A stretch of DNA of 64,000 bases. Origin: Agaribacterium haliotis. GTDB lineage: Bacteria; Pseudomonadota; Gammaproteobacteria; Pseudomonadales; Cellvibrionaceae. Below the pieces are notes generated by a model. It saw only the letters and a program-made list of their open reading frames with translations, had not been told where the DNA came from and did not search any database. The translations under genes were made by a program, and so were the position numbers. The stretch is from positions 184,125-248,124 of the forward strand of contig NZ_NKQJ01000001.1 in the NCBI RefSeq assembly GCF_002312815.1, read 5' to 3'. This document shows positions 16,824 through 27,496 of this stretch, piece by piece. Position 1 is the stretch's first letter. Each line of letters opens with the position of its first letter.

Positions 16824-18344
16824 TTATCCCTCGTTAGTGATACCGACCATGGCTTGCTGCTCGCCGGAACTTGCCTGGCGCTTGCTCTTGGCCTTATCAC
16901 TGCGCTGGCCTTCAAGCCAGTTAAAATAGTTTTCATCGATATCGCCGGTGACATAACAACCGGTAAACACTGAACAATCAAAGCTGTCGATTTCGGGGTT
17001 ACCTTCAGCCGAGGCCGCGACTAAATCGTCCAGGTCCTGATAAATCAAATGGTCGGCGCCGATGGCTTCACACACTTGCTCGTTGCTGAGGCCGTTGGCA
17101 ATCAACTCCTTTGACGTCGGCATATCGATGCCGTAAACGTTGGGAAATGCCACCGGGGGCGCGGCCGAGGCAAAATACACTTTTTTTGCACCGGCCTCGC
17201 GAGCCATCTGAATAATCTGCTTACAGGTCGTACCGCGCACAATTGAGTCGTCAACCAACAACACATTCTTACCTTCAAATTCAAGGCGAATGGCGTTGAG
17301 TTTCTGGCGCACACTTTTTTTGCGCATCTGCTGCCCCGGCATAATAAAGGTGCGGCCGATGTAGCGGTTTTTTACCAGGCCTTCGCGAAACTTGAGCCCC
17401 ATGGTCTGGGCCACAGCCTGGCCGGCAACTCGGCTCGAGTCCGGAATCGGCACAACCACATCAATATCGTGCTCGGGGAACTCCTGCATAATTTTTTCTG
17501 CCAGTTTTTCCCCCTGACGCAAGCGCGCTTTATAGACAGACACACCATCCATAATCGAATCGGGACGGGCAAAATACACGTGCTCAAAAATACAGGGCGT
17601 CAACTTTGCATTGTCGGCACACTGGCGGCTGTGGAACTCACCATCACTGCTGATAAAAATTGCCTCGCCCGGAGCGACATCGCGAATTAACTCAAAACCT
17701 AACGTATCGAGCGCAACCGATTCCGAGGCGATCATATACTCTTTGCCGCCCTCAACTTCACGCGCACCAAAGACTAGTGGGCGTATGCCGTTTACATCGC
17801 GAAACGCGACAAGGCCGTAACTTGCAATCATCGCCACGGCAGCGTAACCGCCGCGCACACGCTTGTGCACACCGCTGACGGCGTTAAAAATATCTTCGGC
17901 TTCGGGCTTGAGTTTGCCCTGCAGCTGCAGCTCGTGCGCAAAGACATTAAGCAACACTTCCGAGTCACTATCGGTGTTGACATGGCGAAGATCCGCTTTA
18001 AACAAATCTTCACTCAGCTGGGCGCTGTTGGTCAGGTTGCCGTTGTGCGCCAGGGCAATGCCGTACGGTGAGTTGACATAAAAAGGCTGAGCCAGAGCCG
18101 GGCCTGAACTGCCCGCTGTCGGGTAGCGCACGTGACCGATACCGGTATTGCCAACCAGCCTTTGCATGTGGCGTGTGCGAAACACATCTTTTACTAGACC
18201 GAGCGCTTTTTGCTGCGCAAACTTACCCCGGTCACAGGTCATGATGCCGGCAGCATCCTGTCCTCGATGCTGCAGCATGGTGAGCGCGTCGTACAAAGCT
18301 AAGTTGACATCGCTCTTACCAACTATTCCAACAATTCCGCACAT
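16824..18344 (-). CDS. purF: Amidophosphoribosyltransferase
   Basis: Catalyses the first step of de novo purine synthesis, transferring glutamine amide nitrogen to PRPP. I start it at the ATG at 18344 so that Cys2 (MCGIVGIVG) is the N-terminal nucleophile after Met removal; a GAGG lies just upstream, and the longer frame to 18398 adds 18 residues that would bury this Cys. The glutaminase half has HNGNLTN (residues 100-106); the phosphoribosyltransferase half has the PRPP loop [14 protein letters not shown] (361-374). The 506-aa length is normal. cvpA ends seven bases upstream and metZ begins two bases downstream. Confidence 0.96.
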   Translation of the reverse strand: MCGIVGIVGKSDVNLALYDALTMLQHRGQDAAGIMTCDRGKFAQQKALGLVKDVFRTRHMQRLVGNTGIGHVRYPTAGSSGPALAQPFYVNSPYGIALAHNGNLTNSAQLSEDLFKADLRHVNTDSDSEVLLNVFAHELQLQGKLKPEAEDIFNAVSGVHKRVRGGYAAVAMIASYGLVAFRDVNGIRPLVFGAREVEGGKEYMIASESVALDTLGFELIRDVAPGEAIFISSDGEFHSRQCADNAKLTPCIFEHVYFARPDSIMDGVSVYKARLRQGEKLAEKIMQEFPEHDIDVVVPIPDSSRVAGQAVAQTMGLKFREGLVKNRYIGRTFIMPGQQMRKKSVRQKLNAIRLEFEGKNVLLVDDSIVRGTTCKQIIQMAREAGAKKVYFASAAPPVAFPNVYGIDMPTSKELIANGLSNEQVCEAIGADHLIYQDLDDLVAASAEGNPEIDSFDCSVFTGCYVTGDIDENYFNWLEGQRSDKAKSKRQASSGEQQAMVGITNEG

Positions 18345-18351
18345 AGGGGCC

Positions 18352-18864
18352 TCAAATAACGTCTGTTTTACTAAAGAGTTTACTAAATAGCTCGGCAACG
18401 TCGGCAGTGATACCGCGGCACCAGCCTTCTAACTTAAGCAGCTCAGGGATGAGCAGGCTCTGCTGCCACCAACCGTCCTGGTCAATGGGTACAAGATGGG
18501 GAACCAACAACAAGATGGCCATGATAACGACAAAACCGCGCAGTAGGCCAAAAACCATGCCAATGGTTTTATCCGTACCGCTTAAGCCGGTGATGCGTAC
18601 AAATTCAGAGATCAAATTACTGACTAAAGCGCCGACAATAAGTGTCGATGCAAACAGCGCGGCAAAAGCCAGCATTTCGCGAAGCGATGCAGCGGTAATC
18701 CAGGTTTCGAGTAAGTCGGCAAGCACGCCGCGAAACGCCATGGCAATAAAAAACGCGGCGACCCAGTTGACCAGCGACAGGGCTTCTTTGATAAAGCCGC
18801 GCTTGAGACTAATAAGGCTCGAAACCGCCAGTATTGCCAGGATTACCCAATCGGCCCAGTTCAT
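18352..18864 (-). CDS. cvpA: CvpA family membrane protein
   Basis: A 170-aa inner-membrane protein with four hydrophobic segments, named for its need in colicin V production; in other bacteria it supports envelope stress and bile resistance. The start chosen is the ATG at 18864 giving [12 protein letters not shown], the standard family N terminus. The frame is open to 19005, but those 47 residues are not family-like. No clear Shine-Dalgarno is seen at this start. Conserved RGFIKE and GLLRGFV segments are present. It leads cvpA-purF-metZ and is divergent from the receiver-TPR gene. Confidence 0.9.
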   Translation of the reverse strand: MNWADWVILAILAVSSLISLKRGFIKEALSLVNWVAAFFIAMAFRGVLADLLETWITAASLREMLAFAALFASTLIVGALVSNLISEFVRITGLSGTDKTIGMVFGLLRGFVVIMAILLLVPHLVPIDQDGWWQQSLLIPELLKLEGWCRGITADVAELFSKLFSKTDVI

Positions 18865-19022
18865 GAAGGTTGGTGATCGCTTTAGCGCCGCTGTTAAAGG
18901 AGGCGCCATTCTAGCAGAGCGTTTCATAAAACCGAAACAGGCTTTGGTGCCGTAATGACAAAGCTTATTCCAGCACCCTCTAACTGAGCTAAAATTTAGT
19001 GACACCCCAGCTTATCTGCGCC

Positions 19023-20672
19023 ATGAAACAAATCGACATCATTAAGACCTACGCTCAAAAACGCTGTCTGATCGTCGATGACGTGCCCCAGGCTCGCGCC
19101 CATCTAAAACGCATACTGGTTGATTTTGGCGTCAGCAATTGCGATACCGCCGGCAACGCCGAAGAGGCCATCGATCTGTGCCACAAACACAGTTACGACC
19201 TGGTCATCTCCGATTACAACCTCGGCACCGGTAAAAATGGTCAACAGCTGCTTGAAGAGCTGCGTTTTCACAAACTTTTGCGCAACACCGCGCTATACAT
19301 CATGGTCACCGCAGAAGCATCGAGCCACTACGTGTTGCACGCACTGGAATACGAGCCCGATGATTTTCTGCAAAAGCCCATCAGCCGCGACAGCTTAAGG
19401 CCGAGGCTCGACCTTGCTCTTTTGAAAAACGAGCACTTAAAACGCATTAAAGAACAGCTCGATAAAGGCCGCCTCGACCGCGCCATCGCCGCCGGCGCGG
19501 AAATAGCGCAAAAAGGTGGCCGCTTTCAAAACGATGCCAGAAAAATATTGGCCGAACTCTACTTAAAGCAGCACCGCAGCGATGAAGCCGAGGCGATTTA
19601 CGCCCTGCTCGATAGCGAACGACTGCCGCTTTGGGCTCAGCTCGGCTTGGCCACCGTGCACTATCAACGCAAAGACTACCCACAGGCGGAAGAAACGCTT
19701 AAACACATTATTGAGCAGCACGTATATTGTGTCGAAGCCCACGACTTGCTCGCGCGTATTTATCAACGCACCCATCGAGCCGAGCAAAGCCAGCAAAGCC
19801 TGCTCAACGCAGTAAAGATTTCCCCGCGCTCAGCCCAGCGCCAACGTGAGCTCGGCCGGGTCAGCAGCAGCATCAACGACGATCAAAACAGCATCCATGC
19901 CTACCGCTCCGCGTTGAGGCACGCAAAAAACTCCTGCTACGAAGCGCCAGATGACTTTTTAAACCTGGCCGAAAGCCTTGTGCGCCAAGCCCAAAAAAGC
20001 TCGGGCAGCGAAGCGCGAAAACTCAGCGACGAAGCAAAGCAGCAGCTCGGCAGCGCCAACAAACGCTACGCCCACCACCCACTGGTAAGCATGCGCAATA
20101 AATTAATCGAGGCCGATTTACTTGAGCAACAGGGAAAACAACAAGAGGCCGTCGACGCCATCGCCAGCGCCTTGGACATGCACGCCAATATGAAATACAG
20201 CGTCATCGCCAACACCGACCACCGCCTCTGCCTGGACTGCGCCCTGGCATTTATGAACCGCGGCCGGGGCGATGAAGGCGAGGCAATCCTGCAAGAGCTC
20301 GCACGTGTAAATAGTGACCCGGAACTGGCCATTGAGATCGACAAGCTGCTGCGCGAACCTAAAACTAAAGAAGGCATGGCTTATGCCGCAGGCTGCAATA
20401 AAGAAGGCATAGAGCTGTATCGAAATGGTCAATACGAACAGGCCATTGATGCTTTTCGAGAAGTGCTGCGAGAACTGCCAAATCACGTCGGCCTGAACTT
20501 AAATTTTATTCAGGCCCTAACCAGTAAAGCCAAACAAAAATCTCTGACGAGCGCCGAGTTGGCCTTGCTGCACACCAGCTTTCAACGCATTGGTGAACTA
20601 GGCCCCGACTCACCCAATCAACAGCGTTTTGATTTTCTCAACAAACGCTATCAAAAACTTGTGGGGCAATAG
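19023..20672 (+). CDS. Response regulator receiver with C-terminal TPR repeats
   Basis: A 549-aa protein with an N-terminal CheY-like receiver: acidic pair in CLIVDDVP, phospho-acceptor Asp64 in DLVISDYNLG, Thr in MVTAEA and Lys in FLQKPIS. After residue 130 it is helical with TPR pattern (IYALLDSERLPLWAQLGLA, YEQAIDAFREVLRELPNHVG). There is no DNA-binding or enzymatic output domain, so it likely signals by protein contact, like VieB-type receivers with TPR tails. I start at the ATG at 19023 rather than the upstream GTG at 18999, since MKQIDII leads directly to the receiver. No cognate kinase is adjacent. Confidence 0.87.
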   Translation: MKQIDIIKTYAQKRCLIVDDVPQARAHLKRILVDFGVSNCDTAGNAEEAIDLCHKHSYDLVISDYNLGTGKNGQQLLEELRFHKLLRNTALYIMVTAEASSHYVLHALEYEPDDFLQKPISRDSLRPRLDLALLKNEHLKRIKEQLDKGRLDRAIAAGAEIAQKGGRFQNDARKILAELYLKQHRSDEAEAIYALLDSERLPLWAQLGLATVHYQRKDYPQAEETLKHIIEQHVYCVEAHDLLARIYQRTHRAEQSQQSLLNAVKISPRSAQRQRELGRVSSSINDDQNSIHAYRSALRHAKNSCYEAPDDFLNLAESLVRQAQKSSGSEARKLSDEAKQQLGSANKRYAHHPLVSMRNKLIEADLLEQQGKQQEAVDAIASALDMHANMKYSVIANTDHRLCLDCALAFMNRGRGDEGEAILQELARVNSDPELAIEIDKLLREPKTKEGMAYAAGCNKEGIELYRNGQYEQAIDAFREVLRELPNHVGLNLNFIQALTSKAKQKSLTSAELALLHTSFQRIGELGPDSPNQQRFDFLNKRYQKLVGQ

Positions 20673-20721
20673 AACAAGCTAAGCTAAACTTCGGCTTTGG
20701 TTTACGTACGAGTCCAGCCCC

Positions 20722-21705
20722 GTGAAATTCAATGGCCCGAGCGCAGCGACGCGCCGAGTCTTCTATGTACTCAGCGCCTGCGCGCTGCTGTATTTTTTCT
20801 TTTTTGGTGCCATTTTTGTTGATCACCTGCGCCTGCCCGAGCTTATCATCGCCCCGATTATGGCTTTTGGTTCCTTTGTTGCCGGGGCAACCTTTTTAGG
20901 CGGTGGCGCTGTTGCGTTTCCAGCGCTGACTAAACTTATGAGCATCGACGCACTGGATGCAAAAAGTTTTTCTCTGGCCATTCAAAGTGTCGGTATGAGC
21001 GCGGCGAGCTTTTATATCGTTGTGCGTGTTCGCCAGCTGCCGTGGGCCTTTATTGGCCTCTATGTTTTAGCATCGGGCTGCGGAATGTACGTCGCACTCG
21101 ACCAGCTTCAGTACCGCATTGCCTCTATCGATCTACGCATTTCGTTTAGTTTATTTTTACTGTGCTTTTTGGCGATATATTTAGTTACCCGCAACAGCCA
21201 CAATCGCAGTACTGACCCCCGACTTGAAAAAAGTGTCAGAGACATCAGTTTGAGCCTGGCCGCCGGGTTTTGCGGAGGCTTAGTCTCAGGGCTGCTTGGC
21301 TCGGGAGCGGATTTAATTGGCTTTAGTTTACTCGCGCTTTATTTTCGCATTGAGATCAAGCGCGCAACACAAATAAGCGTGATACTTATGGCGTTAACGG
21401 CTGTGCTGGGGTTTGTATTGCAAGCAGCTGTTTACAACGCCGTTAGCGAACAGGTCTGGAGCCTGTGGTACATTGCCGCACCGGTTGTTTTATTTGGCGC
21501 ACCGCTCGGAGCACTTGCCTGTCGGCGCATGCGTGCGCAGTGGTTATTATTATTTATCTGCGCCATTGTCGCCGTCGAACTGCTCAGCACCGCCGTGCTT
21601 GTGCCGCTCGATCGCAGTCGTATTTTGTATTACGCCCTGGCAATGTTTGTCAGCGCCGCAGCGCTTGCTTGCATAGTTTACCTATCAAAACACAAGCACC
21701 GCTAA
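20722..21705 (+). CDS. TSUP/TauE-SafE family membrane permease
   Basis: A 327-aa membrane protein with about eight hydrophobic segments. The duplicated motifs of the TauE/SafE family are visible as AGATFLGGGAVAFPALT in the first half and GFCGGLVSGLLGSGADLIGF in the second. Family members move sulfite, sulfoacetate or related organosulfur anions. The start is GTG with no strong ribosome-binding site. It follows the receiver-TPR gene by 49 bases on the same strand and converges on dedD. There are no sulfur-metabolism neighbours on this strand, so the substrate is open. Confidence 0.85.
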   Translation: MKFNGPSAATRRVFYVLSACALLYFFFFGAIFVDHLRLPELIIAPIMAFGSFVAGATFLGGGAVAFPALTKLMSIDALDAKSFSLAIQSVGMSAASFYIVVRVRQLPWAFIGLYVLASGCGMYVALDQLQYRIASIDLRISFSLFLLCFLAIYLVTRNSHNRSTDPRLEKSVRDISLSLAAGFCGGLVSGLLGSGADLIGFSLLALYFRIEIKRATQISVILMALTAVLGFVLQAAVYNAVSEQVWSLWYIAAPVVLFGAPLGALACRRMRAQWLLLFICAIVAVELLSTAVLVPLDRSRILYYALAMFVSAAALACIVYLSKHKHR

Positions 21706-21789
21706 GCGAATGCATAACAGCACTGTATTAGGCTTTCTCGTACGAAAACTCAGGCTGCAGTAGAAGCAATTTAATTAGTGTTAAAGATA

Positions 21790-22515
21790 CTAAGGCTTAA
21801 AACGCAGCAGCAGCGAGTTTAATTTATATTGTTTGTCGAGTTTAATCTTACTCTGCTGCAACTCTTTTTTATTCATACTCGGGCCGACATAAAGGCGATA
21901 GCGAGTACCCGCCTGAGTTGGCACCGTTTTTACAAAAGCCCGCTCACCGGCTGCACTGATGTCACTTTTCAACTTATCCGCGCGCGCTTTATCTTTGAAA
22001 CTGGCCAACTGCAACACCCACAGCTGCGCATTCTTTACCGGGCGATCATCGAGCTCCGCTTTTGCAGCAGCTTCGCTTTTTTCCGCCTTCGCCTGCACCG
22101 CGAGCGCTTCAGGCGACTGCGGCTTTTCACTGCTCGTGTCGGTATTTGGTTTGCTTTCGCTGATCTTTTGCGAGGTATTAGAGCCCGACTCGGCTTTTGC
22201 TTTGTCGGCCGCCTTATCCGCTTCGTTATCAGCACCGAGCGGCTGCTTTAACGTCGACACATCAGGTAAATCCGCGTCATTTTCTTCAGCGCTAAATTCA
22301 CCGCTGATTTTTTTATCGATGATTTTATCGCGTCTCGCCGGCGCGGGCGGAAACTCCGGCAGCGGCAAAGCGTGAATATCGGGCGCCTGGGGGATTTGCG
22401 TGGTGCGATCCACCGGAACAATGCGCTCTTTATCAAAAATAACCGGCACAAAAATAATACCGAGAGCCATCAACACCAAAGCGCCGACGATGCGCTGCTT
22501 CAGTCCATCATTCAT
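21790..22515 (-). CDS. dedD: DedD-type SPOR-domain cell-division protein
   Basis: A 241-aa bitopic protein: short cytosolic tail, one membrane helix (GALVLMALGIIFVPVIF, about residues 11-27), a charged Ala/Glu/Lys-rich periplasmic linker and a C-terminal SPOR domain (about 160-240, WVLQLASFKDKARADKL ... YRLYVGP). SPOR domains bind denuded septal peptidoglycan and bring the protein to the division site. It overlaps the end of folC by eight bases, as in many gammaproteobacteria where folC-dedD-cvpA-purF is conserved; here cvpA is 2.8 kb away. Confidence 0.9.
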   Translation of the reverse strand: MNDGLKQRIVGALVLMALGIIFVPVIFDKERIVPVDRTTQIPQAPDIHALPLPEFPPAPARRDKIIDKKISGEFSAEENDADLPDVSTLKQPLGADNEADKAADKAKAESGSNTSQKISESKPNTDTSSEKPQSPEALAVQAKAEKSEAAAKAELDDRPVKNAQLWVLQLASFKDKARADKLKSDISAAGERAFVKTVPTQAGTRYRLYVGPSMNKKELQQSKIKLDKQYKLNSLLLRFKP

Positions 22516-23788
22516 CGCTATATTCCGAATGTATTAGGGATTTAACAGCGCCAACAATAAAAAAAGAACCGAGCACAAGTAGCGGTTGTTGACTGCCCCG
22601 GGCCTGATCGAGTGCCTGCGCCAAGGCTAAGTGAATATCGGCCTGCAGCTGAACACTCACGCCCATCGACTCAAGTGCAACTGCAATGTGCTCGGCACGG
22701 CGGCAGCGCGGCAACGTTTCGATTTCAGTGCACACCCACTGCTTCACCAATGGTGCGAGCGGCTCAACAATGGCATCGAGCTGTTTATCCTGCATCGCGG
22801 TAAACAGCACGGTCAAATCTCGATAGCCCTGCAAGCGTAAGCGCTTGGCAAGTAAGGCCGAGGCTTGAGCGTTGTGGGCCACATCGAGGATAAGCTCGGT
22901 ACCGCCGACATCTAAGCGCTCAAAACGCCCCGCCAAGCTCACGTTTTGTAAAACCGACTCGATTTTTTCGCGGTTGAGCTTCGCACCGAGCAAGTCAAAG
23001 GCTTTTAATGCAGCCAAAAGGCTTGGTGCCGGCAAAGAACTAGCACTGAGCCGCAGCTTTTGCTGGCGCCCTTCTAAGGCAAGGTTTAATTCGAGTTCGC
23101 ACCCATCGTAGCGCCAGTTAAAATGCTCGCCGATGTAAAAACTCGGGCACTGTAGCTGACTGGCAATAGCCTGCACACTGGCCGGCGGCTCGTTGTCCAC
23201 ACAAATGAAATTGCGCTTGGCGCGTAAAATACCGGCTTTTTCCCGACCTATGCTTTCGCGGTCCGAGCCGAGCCAAGCTTCGTGGTCGATGCCTACGGAA
23301 CTGAGCACGGCAATATCGCTGTCAATAATATTGACGGCATCGAGCCGGCCACCCAAGCCCACTTCGAGCAAACAAACATCAACCTGGGCTTGTTTAAATA
23401 AATAAAATGCCGCCAGCGTACCAAATTCAAAATAGGTCAAACTGGTGCTGCCGCGGGCCCGATCAATGGCGGTAAATGCTTCAATGATTTGCTTATCGCT
23501 GGCCAACTGACCATTGATATCAATGCGCTCGTTGTAGCGTTCAAGGTGGGGCGAGCTGTAACAGGCCACAGAGTAGCCCGCGGTGCGAAGCAGGGCCGCC
23601 AGCGCGCAGACAAAACTGCCTTTGCCATTGGTTCCGGCGACGGTGACAACTTTGCCCGGTAGAGCCAATAAATCTAAGCGCCTGGCGACGACACGAATAC
23701 GCTCAAGACCGAGATCTATCTCGCTCGGGTGCAGGCTCTCCATCCAGGAAAGCCAGTCATCGAGCGTTAAAAAGCGCGCTGCTTGCAC
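22508..23788 (-). CDS. folC: Bifunctional dihydrofolate/folylpolyglutamate synthase
   Basis: Adds glutamate to dihydropteroate and extends folate polyglutamate tails. The 426-aa protein is a Mur-ligase relative with P-loop VVTVAGTNGKGSFV (residues 47-60), SSPHLERYNERI and the second nucleotide-site region LDVAHNAQAS. The start is GTG. It lies between accD and dedD, 18 bases after accD and overlapping dedD by eight. An inverted repeat (AGCCCGC at 23794-23800 with GCGGGCT at 23814-23820) covers the accD stop and could adjust expression between the two. Confidence 0.94.
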   Translation of the reverse strand: MQAARFLTLDDWLSWMESLHPSEIDLGLERIRVVARRLDLLALPGKVVTVAGTNGKGSFVCALAALLRTAGYSVACYSSPHLERYNERIDINGQLASDKQIIEAFTAIDRARGSTSLTYFEFGTLAAFYLFKQAQVDVCLLEVGLGGRLDAVNIIDSDIAVLSSVGIDHEAWLGSDRESIGREKAGILRAKRNFICVDNEPPASVQAIASQLQCPSFYIGEHFNWRYDGCELELNLALEGRQQKLRLSASSLPAPSLLAALKAFDLLGAKLNREKIESVLQNVSLAGRFERLDVGGTELILDVAHNAQASALLAKRLRLQGYRDLTVLFTAMQDKQLDAIVEPLAPLVKQWVCTEIETLPRCRRAEHIAVALESMGVSVQLQADIHLALAQALDQARGSQQPLLVLGSFFIVGAVKSLIHSEYSDE

Positions 23789-23806
23789 AGTAAAGCCCGC
23801 GGGGGC

Positions 23807-24664
23807 TTAAGCGGCGGGCTGACGAGTGAGTTTCGCCAGCACAGAGTGCAGGCGATCGCGCATCTCGTGCCTGTCGATAATCATATCGATAGCGCCGTGA
23901 TCAAGCAGGAACTCACTGCGCTGAAAACCCGGTGGCAACTTCTGGCGAATGGTCTGCTCAATGATGCCGGGGCCGGCAAATCCGGCGCGCGCGCCGGGCT
24001 CTGCAACATTTAAATCTCCCAGCAGTGCCAAACTCGCCGACACTCCGCCGTAGACCGGGTCGGTCATCACCGAAATAAAGGGCACACCTTTTTGTTTCAT
24101 GCGCTCAATAACCGCACTGGTTTTGGCCATCTGCATCAGCGAGATCAAGGCCTCCTGCATGCGTGCACCACCGGTTGCAGCAAAACAGATATACGGCTGA
24201 TTTTGCTCGAGCGCAACGTGCGCGGCGCGGGTGAATTTTTCACCAACCACATAGCCCATCGAACCGCCGTGAAAAGCAAATTCAAAGGCGCTGGCGACCA
24301 CCGGCATGCCTTTTAAGCTGCCCTGCATCGCAACTAAGGCGTCTTTTTCGCCGGTTTTTTTCTGCGCATCACTGAGGCGGTCTTTATATTTTTTTACATC
24401 TTTAAATTTGAGCCTATCGATCGGCAGCACATCGGTAGCGAGCTCGTGACGACCTTCGGCATCGAGGAAAATATCGAGGCGACGACGCGCACCAATACGC
24501 ATGTGGTGATCGCATTTCGGACAAACATCGAGCGCTTTTTCAAGCTCGGGCCTATATAACACGGCGCTGCACTTCGGACATTTTTTCCAAAGCCCTTCGG
24601 GCACCTTGCTTGAATTGCGGTTGCCTTTCGCCGCAGACGGAACCAGTTTATCTAACCAACTCAT
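23807..24664 (-). CDS. accD: Acetyl-CoA carboxylase carboxyltransferase subunit beta
   Basis: Beta subunit of the carboxyltransferase that makes malonyl-CoA for fatty-acid synthesis. The 285-aa protein has the N-terminal zinc ribbon with Cys29, Cys32, Cys48 and Cys51 (KKCPKC ... CPKC) and the crotonase-like core with [18 protein letters not shown]. The length matches E. coli AccD. It sits between trpA and folC, a common gammaproteobacterial order; trpA ends 12 bases upstream. Confidence 0.96.
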   Translation of the reverse strand: MSWLDKLVPSAAKGNRNSSKVPEGLWKKCPKCSAVLYRPELEKALDVCPKCDHHMRIGARRRLDIFLDAEGRHELATDVLPIDRLKFKDVKKYKDRLSDAQKKTGEKDALVAMQGSLKGMPVVASAFEFAFHGGSMGYVVGEKFTRAAHVALEQNQPYICFAATGGARMQEALISLMQMAKTSAVIERMKQKGVPFISVMTDPVYGGVSASLALLGDLNVAEPGARAGFAGPGIIEQTIRQKLPPGFQRSEFLLDHGAIDMIIDRHEMRDRLHSVLAKLTRQPAA

Positions 24665-24676
24665 AGTGCTATCCCG

Positions 24677-25483
24677 TTATAACTCGTCCAGCGCTGTGCG
24701 CAGGGACTGAACCAACGCTTTTAATTGCGTATTAATTTGCTCGGCGCTCGCATCGGCTTGCGCCATAATATTTACCAAAGCGCTGCCGACAACCACACCG
24801 TCGGAACATGCACCGACCGCTTTTGCCGAACTCGCGTCTTTAATTCCAAAACCAACCAGTACCGGCGTATGAGCGACCTCGCGAATTTGGCTGACCTTCT
24901 CAGCCACCTCATCCGCATCGAGCTGGCTCGCACCGGTTACACCCCGGAAGCTCACGTAGTAGACAAAACCCGAGGCGAGCTCACAAATTTCTTTTGTTCT
25001 CGCAGGCGCCGTGGTCGGCGCAATCAAGAAAATATTCTCGAGCTCATTGGCCTTTAACTCTTGATCCAGCGCCAGTGCTTCTTCGGGGGGCAAGTCCACG
25101 GTTAATAAAGCGTCGACACCGGCCGCCTTTGCAGCTTGAGCAAAGGCGCTGTAACCAAAGCGCTCAACCGGGTTGGCATAGCCCATTAATACCACCGGGG
25201 TACGGGCATCTTGCTCGCGAAACTGCTTTACACAGGCCATCGCATCTTTGAGGCTGGTGCCGTGTTCAAGCGCGCGCTCGTGAGCCTTTTGAATAACCGG
25301 GCCCTCGGCCATTGGGTCGGAAAACGGCACACCCAGTTCAATAATATCTGCGCCGCCCTCAACCAGGGCGTGCATGCTCTGCACGGTTTGCTCCGGGCGC
25401 GGGTCACCGCAAACAATGTAAGTCACCAGCGCTTTGCGGCCCTGACTTTTTAACTCGGATAAAACTTGATTAATTCTGTTCAC
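24677..25483 (-). CDS. trpA: Tryptophan synthase alpha chain
   Basis: Cleaves indole-3-glycerol phosphate to indole and glyceraldehyde-3-phosphate; indole is channelled to TrpB. It is a 268-aa TIM barrel with Glu49 in IIELGVPFSDP and phosphate-site segments GFGIKD and GVVVGSAL. The position equal to the classical catalytic Asp60 of E. coli is Glu60 (MAEGP, codon GAG). The start is GTG at 25483, six bases after GGAG; the longer frame to 25522 runs into the end of trpB. It starts ten bases after the trpB stop. Confidence 0.95.
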   Translation of the reverse strand: MNRINQVLSELKSQGRKALVTYIVCGDPRPEQTVQSMHALVEGGADIIELGVPFSDPMAEGPVIQKAHERALEHGTSLKDAMACVKQFREQDARTPVVLMGYANPVERFGYSAFAQAAKAAGVDALLTVDLPPEEALALDQELKANELENIFLIAPTTAPARTKEICELASGFVYYVSFRGVTGASQLDADEVAEKVSQIREVAHTPVLVGFGIKDASSAKAVGACSDGVVVGSALVNIMAQADASAEQINTQLKALVQSLRTALDEL

Positions 25484-25493
25484 ATGGGCTCCG

Positions 25494-26711
25494 TTATACG
25501 TCGATGCCATCGATTTGGGCAACGGTCAGTATGTCTTTGTCTCCGCGGCCACTTAAATTGACAAGAACGATGTCATCTTTATCGAGCTCAGCGGCCAGTT
25601 TCATGCCGTAGGCAACCGCGTGTGAGCTTTCGAGCGCGGGCATTATACCCTCAACCTGGGTCAACTGGCGGAACGCATTCATCGCCTCATCATCATTGGC
25701 GGTGACGTAATTGACGCGGCCGATATCTTTTAACCAGCTGTGCTCGGGGCCAACGCCCGGATAATCGAGGCCTGCGGAAATTGAGTGAGTTTCAATAATC
25801 TGGCCGTTTTCATCTTCCATCAAATAGGTGCGATTTCCATGCAGAACACCGGGGCGGCCGTCATTTAACGGCGCTGCGTGACGGCCGGTCTCAAGCCCGT
25901 CGCCACCGGCTTCGACACCGAACATTTGCACTTGCTCGTCCTCGAGCATCGGGTGAAAAAGACCGATGGCATTCGAGCCGCCGCCGACACAGGCAACCAG
26001 GGCATCGGGCAGACGGCCAAACATATCTAAGCTCTGACGACGCGCTTCGCGACCGACCACTGAGTTGAAGTCACGCACCAGTTGCGGATATGGATGCGGA
26101 CCGGCAACCGTGCCAATAATATAAAATGTGTTTTCGACATTGGTAACCCAGTCGCGCATGGCTTCGTTCATCGCATCTTTTAAGGTGCGCGAGCCGCTCT
26201 CAACGGGCACAACGGTCGCCCCCAACAGCTTCATACGATAGACATTTAAAGCCTGGCGCTTCACATCTTCCGAGCCCATGTAAACCACACATTCGAGCCC
26301 CAAACGCGCGGCAACAGTAGCGGTTGCCACGCCGTGCTGACCGGCGCCGGTCTCGGCAATCACACGGGTTTTACCCGTGTGTTTCGCCAGCAGCGCCTGA
26401 CCGATGGTATTGTTAACCTTGTGCGCACCGGTGTGATTTAAGTCTTCGCGCTTAAGCGCGATTTTTGCACCGCCAACCCGAGCGCTCAAGCGCTCAGCGA
26501 CGTAAATCGGCGAGGGGCGACCGACGTAATGAGCGAGGTCTTTATCAAATTCGGCCTGGAAGGCTTCGTCATCTTTTAAACGGCTGTAGATGGCGTCGAG
26601 TTCGTCCAGCGCATAAATAAGGGTCTCGGATACAAAGCGGCCGCCATAGGGACCAAAATGGCCCCGACTATCGGGCATCGCTTGGTAATCTACATTTTTT
26701 TTATCAGTCAC
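25494..26711 (-). CDS. trpB: Tryptophan synthase beta chain
   Basis: PLP enzyme joining indole and serine to make tryptophan. The 405-aa protein shows the Schiff-base Lys98 in GAHKVNN, the catalytic Glu region [13 protein letters not shown] and the PLP-phosphate loop GGGSNAIG. The GTG at 26711 is chosen: it has GGAG seven bases upstream and overlaps the end of trpF by eight bases. The longer frame to 26750 adds residues that are not family-like. It forms the channelling complex with TrpA encoded next. Confidence 0.96.
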   Translation of the reverse strand: MTDKKNVDYQAMPDSRGHFGPYGGRFVSETLIYALDELDAIYSRLKDDEAFQAEFDKDLAHYVGRPSPIYVAERLSARVGGAKIALKREDLNHTGAHKVNNTIGQALLAKHTGKTRVIAETGAGQHGVATATVAARLGLECVVYMGSEDVKRQALNVYRMKLLGATVVPVESGSRTLKDAMNEAMRDWVTNVENTFYIIGTVAGPHPYPQLVRDFNSVVGREARRQSLDMFGRLPDALVACVGGGSNAIGLFHPMLEDEQVQMFGVEAGGDGLETGRHAAPLNDGRPGVLHGNRTYLMEDENGQIIETHSISAGLDYPGVGPEHSWLKDIGRVNYVTANDDEAMNAFRQLTQVEGIMPALESSHAVAYGMKLAAELDKDDIVLVNLSGRGDKDILTVAQIDGIDV

Positions 26712-27333
26712 TTGCACACTCCAACTTCGCATTATTAATAAATGCGGCAATTTTATTTCTATCTTTTATCCCGGGGCTTGTTTCCACACCGCCACTGACA
26801 TCGAGCGCCCAGGGTTTTGCAATGGTATTCGCGCTGGCGACATTCTCTGGTAGCAAGCCCCCCGCGAGCACAATGGGGCCGAGCTGCTGAGGCACCCGGT
26901 GCCAGTTAAACGCCTCACCGGTTCCCCCCGGCACGCCTTTGACATAGCTGTCAAGCAGCAGTGCCCGAGCACTGCTGTAGCGCTGTTTTTCACGCGCCAG
27001 ATCCAAGCCCTCTTTCATTCGCAGGGCTTTAATATAAGGCCGAGCCCAGTGCTCACATGACTCGGGGCTTTCATCCCCGTGAAACTGCAAACAGTTAAGT
27101 GGCACCTGCTTTAGTACCTGATCGATCTCAGCGGCAGTGGCGTTGACAAATAAACCCACAACATCAACAAAAGGCCCCGCGCTCATCGCTATATCCCGCG
27201 CGAGCGAAAGCTCACTGACATAGCGCGGGCTCGGCGGGTAAAACACCAAACCAATCGCATCAGCCCCCAATTCCGATGCAGCTATAGCATCCTCAACACG
27301 GGTGATACCGCAAATTTTTACTCGGCTAGTCAT
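26704..27333 (-). CDS. trpF: Phosphoribosylanthranilate isomerase
   Basis: Amadori rearrangement step of tryptophan synthesis. A 209-aa TIM barrel; catalytic Cys8 is in VKICGITR and catalytic Asp128 in [15 protein letters not shown]. The ATG at 27333 matches the family start; the frame extends to 27390 without support. It is followed by trpB with an 8-base overlap. The early pathway genes trpE, trpG, trpD and trpC are not in the window. Confidence 0.95.
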   Translation of the reverse strand: MTSRVKICGITRVEDAIAASELGADAIGLVFYPPSPRYVSELSLARDIAMSAGPFVDVVGLFVNATAAEIDQVLKQVPLNCLQFHGDESPESCEHWARPYIKALRMKEGLDLAREKQRYSSARALLLDSYVKGVPGGTGEAFNWHRVPQQLGPIVLAGGLLPENVASANTIAKPWALDVSGGVETSPGIKDRNKIAAFINNAKLECASD

Positions 27334-27496
27334 AGGTTTTTTGTAGTTACTCTGCGCATGCTTGTATCTGTGCTCCGCCCAAGCTGGCAATACGGCCAGT
27401 GCACCAGAGCAAACAGATGAGCAAACCTAATTCAGGTAAGTAGGCGCTTTATCTTTGCTGCAAAAACATTCATAAAAGGCGGCGATATTAGCAGAT

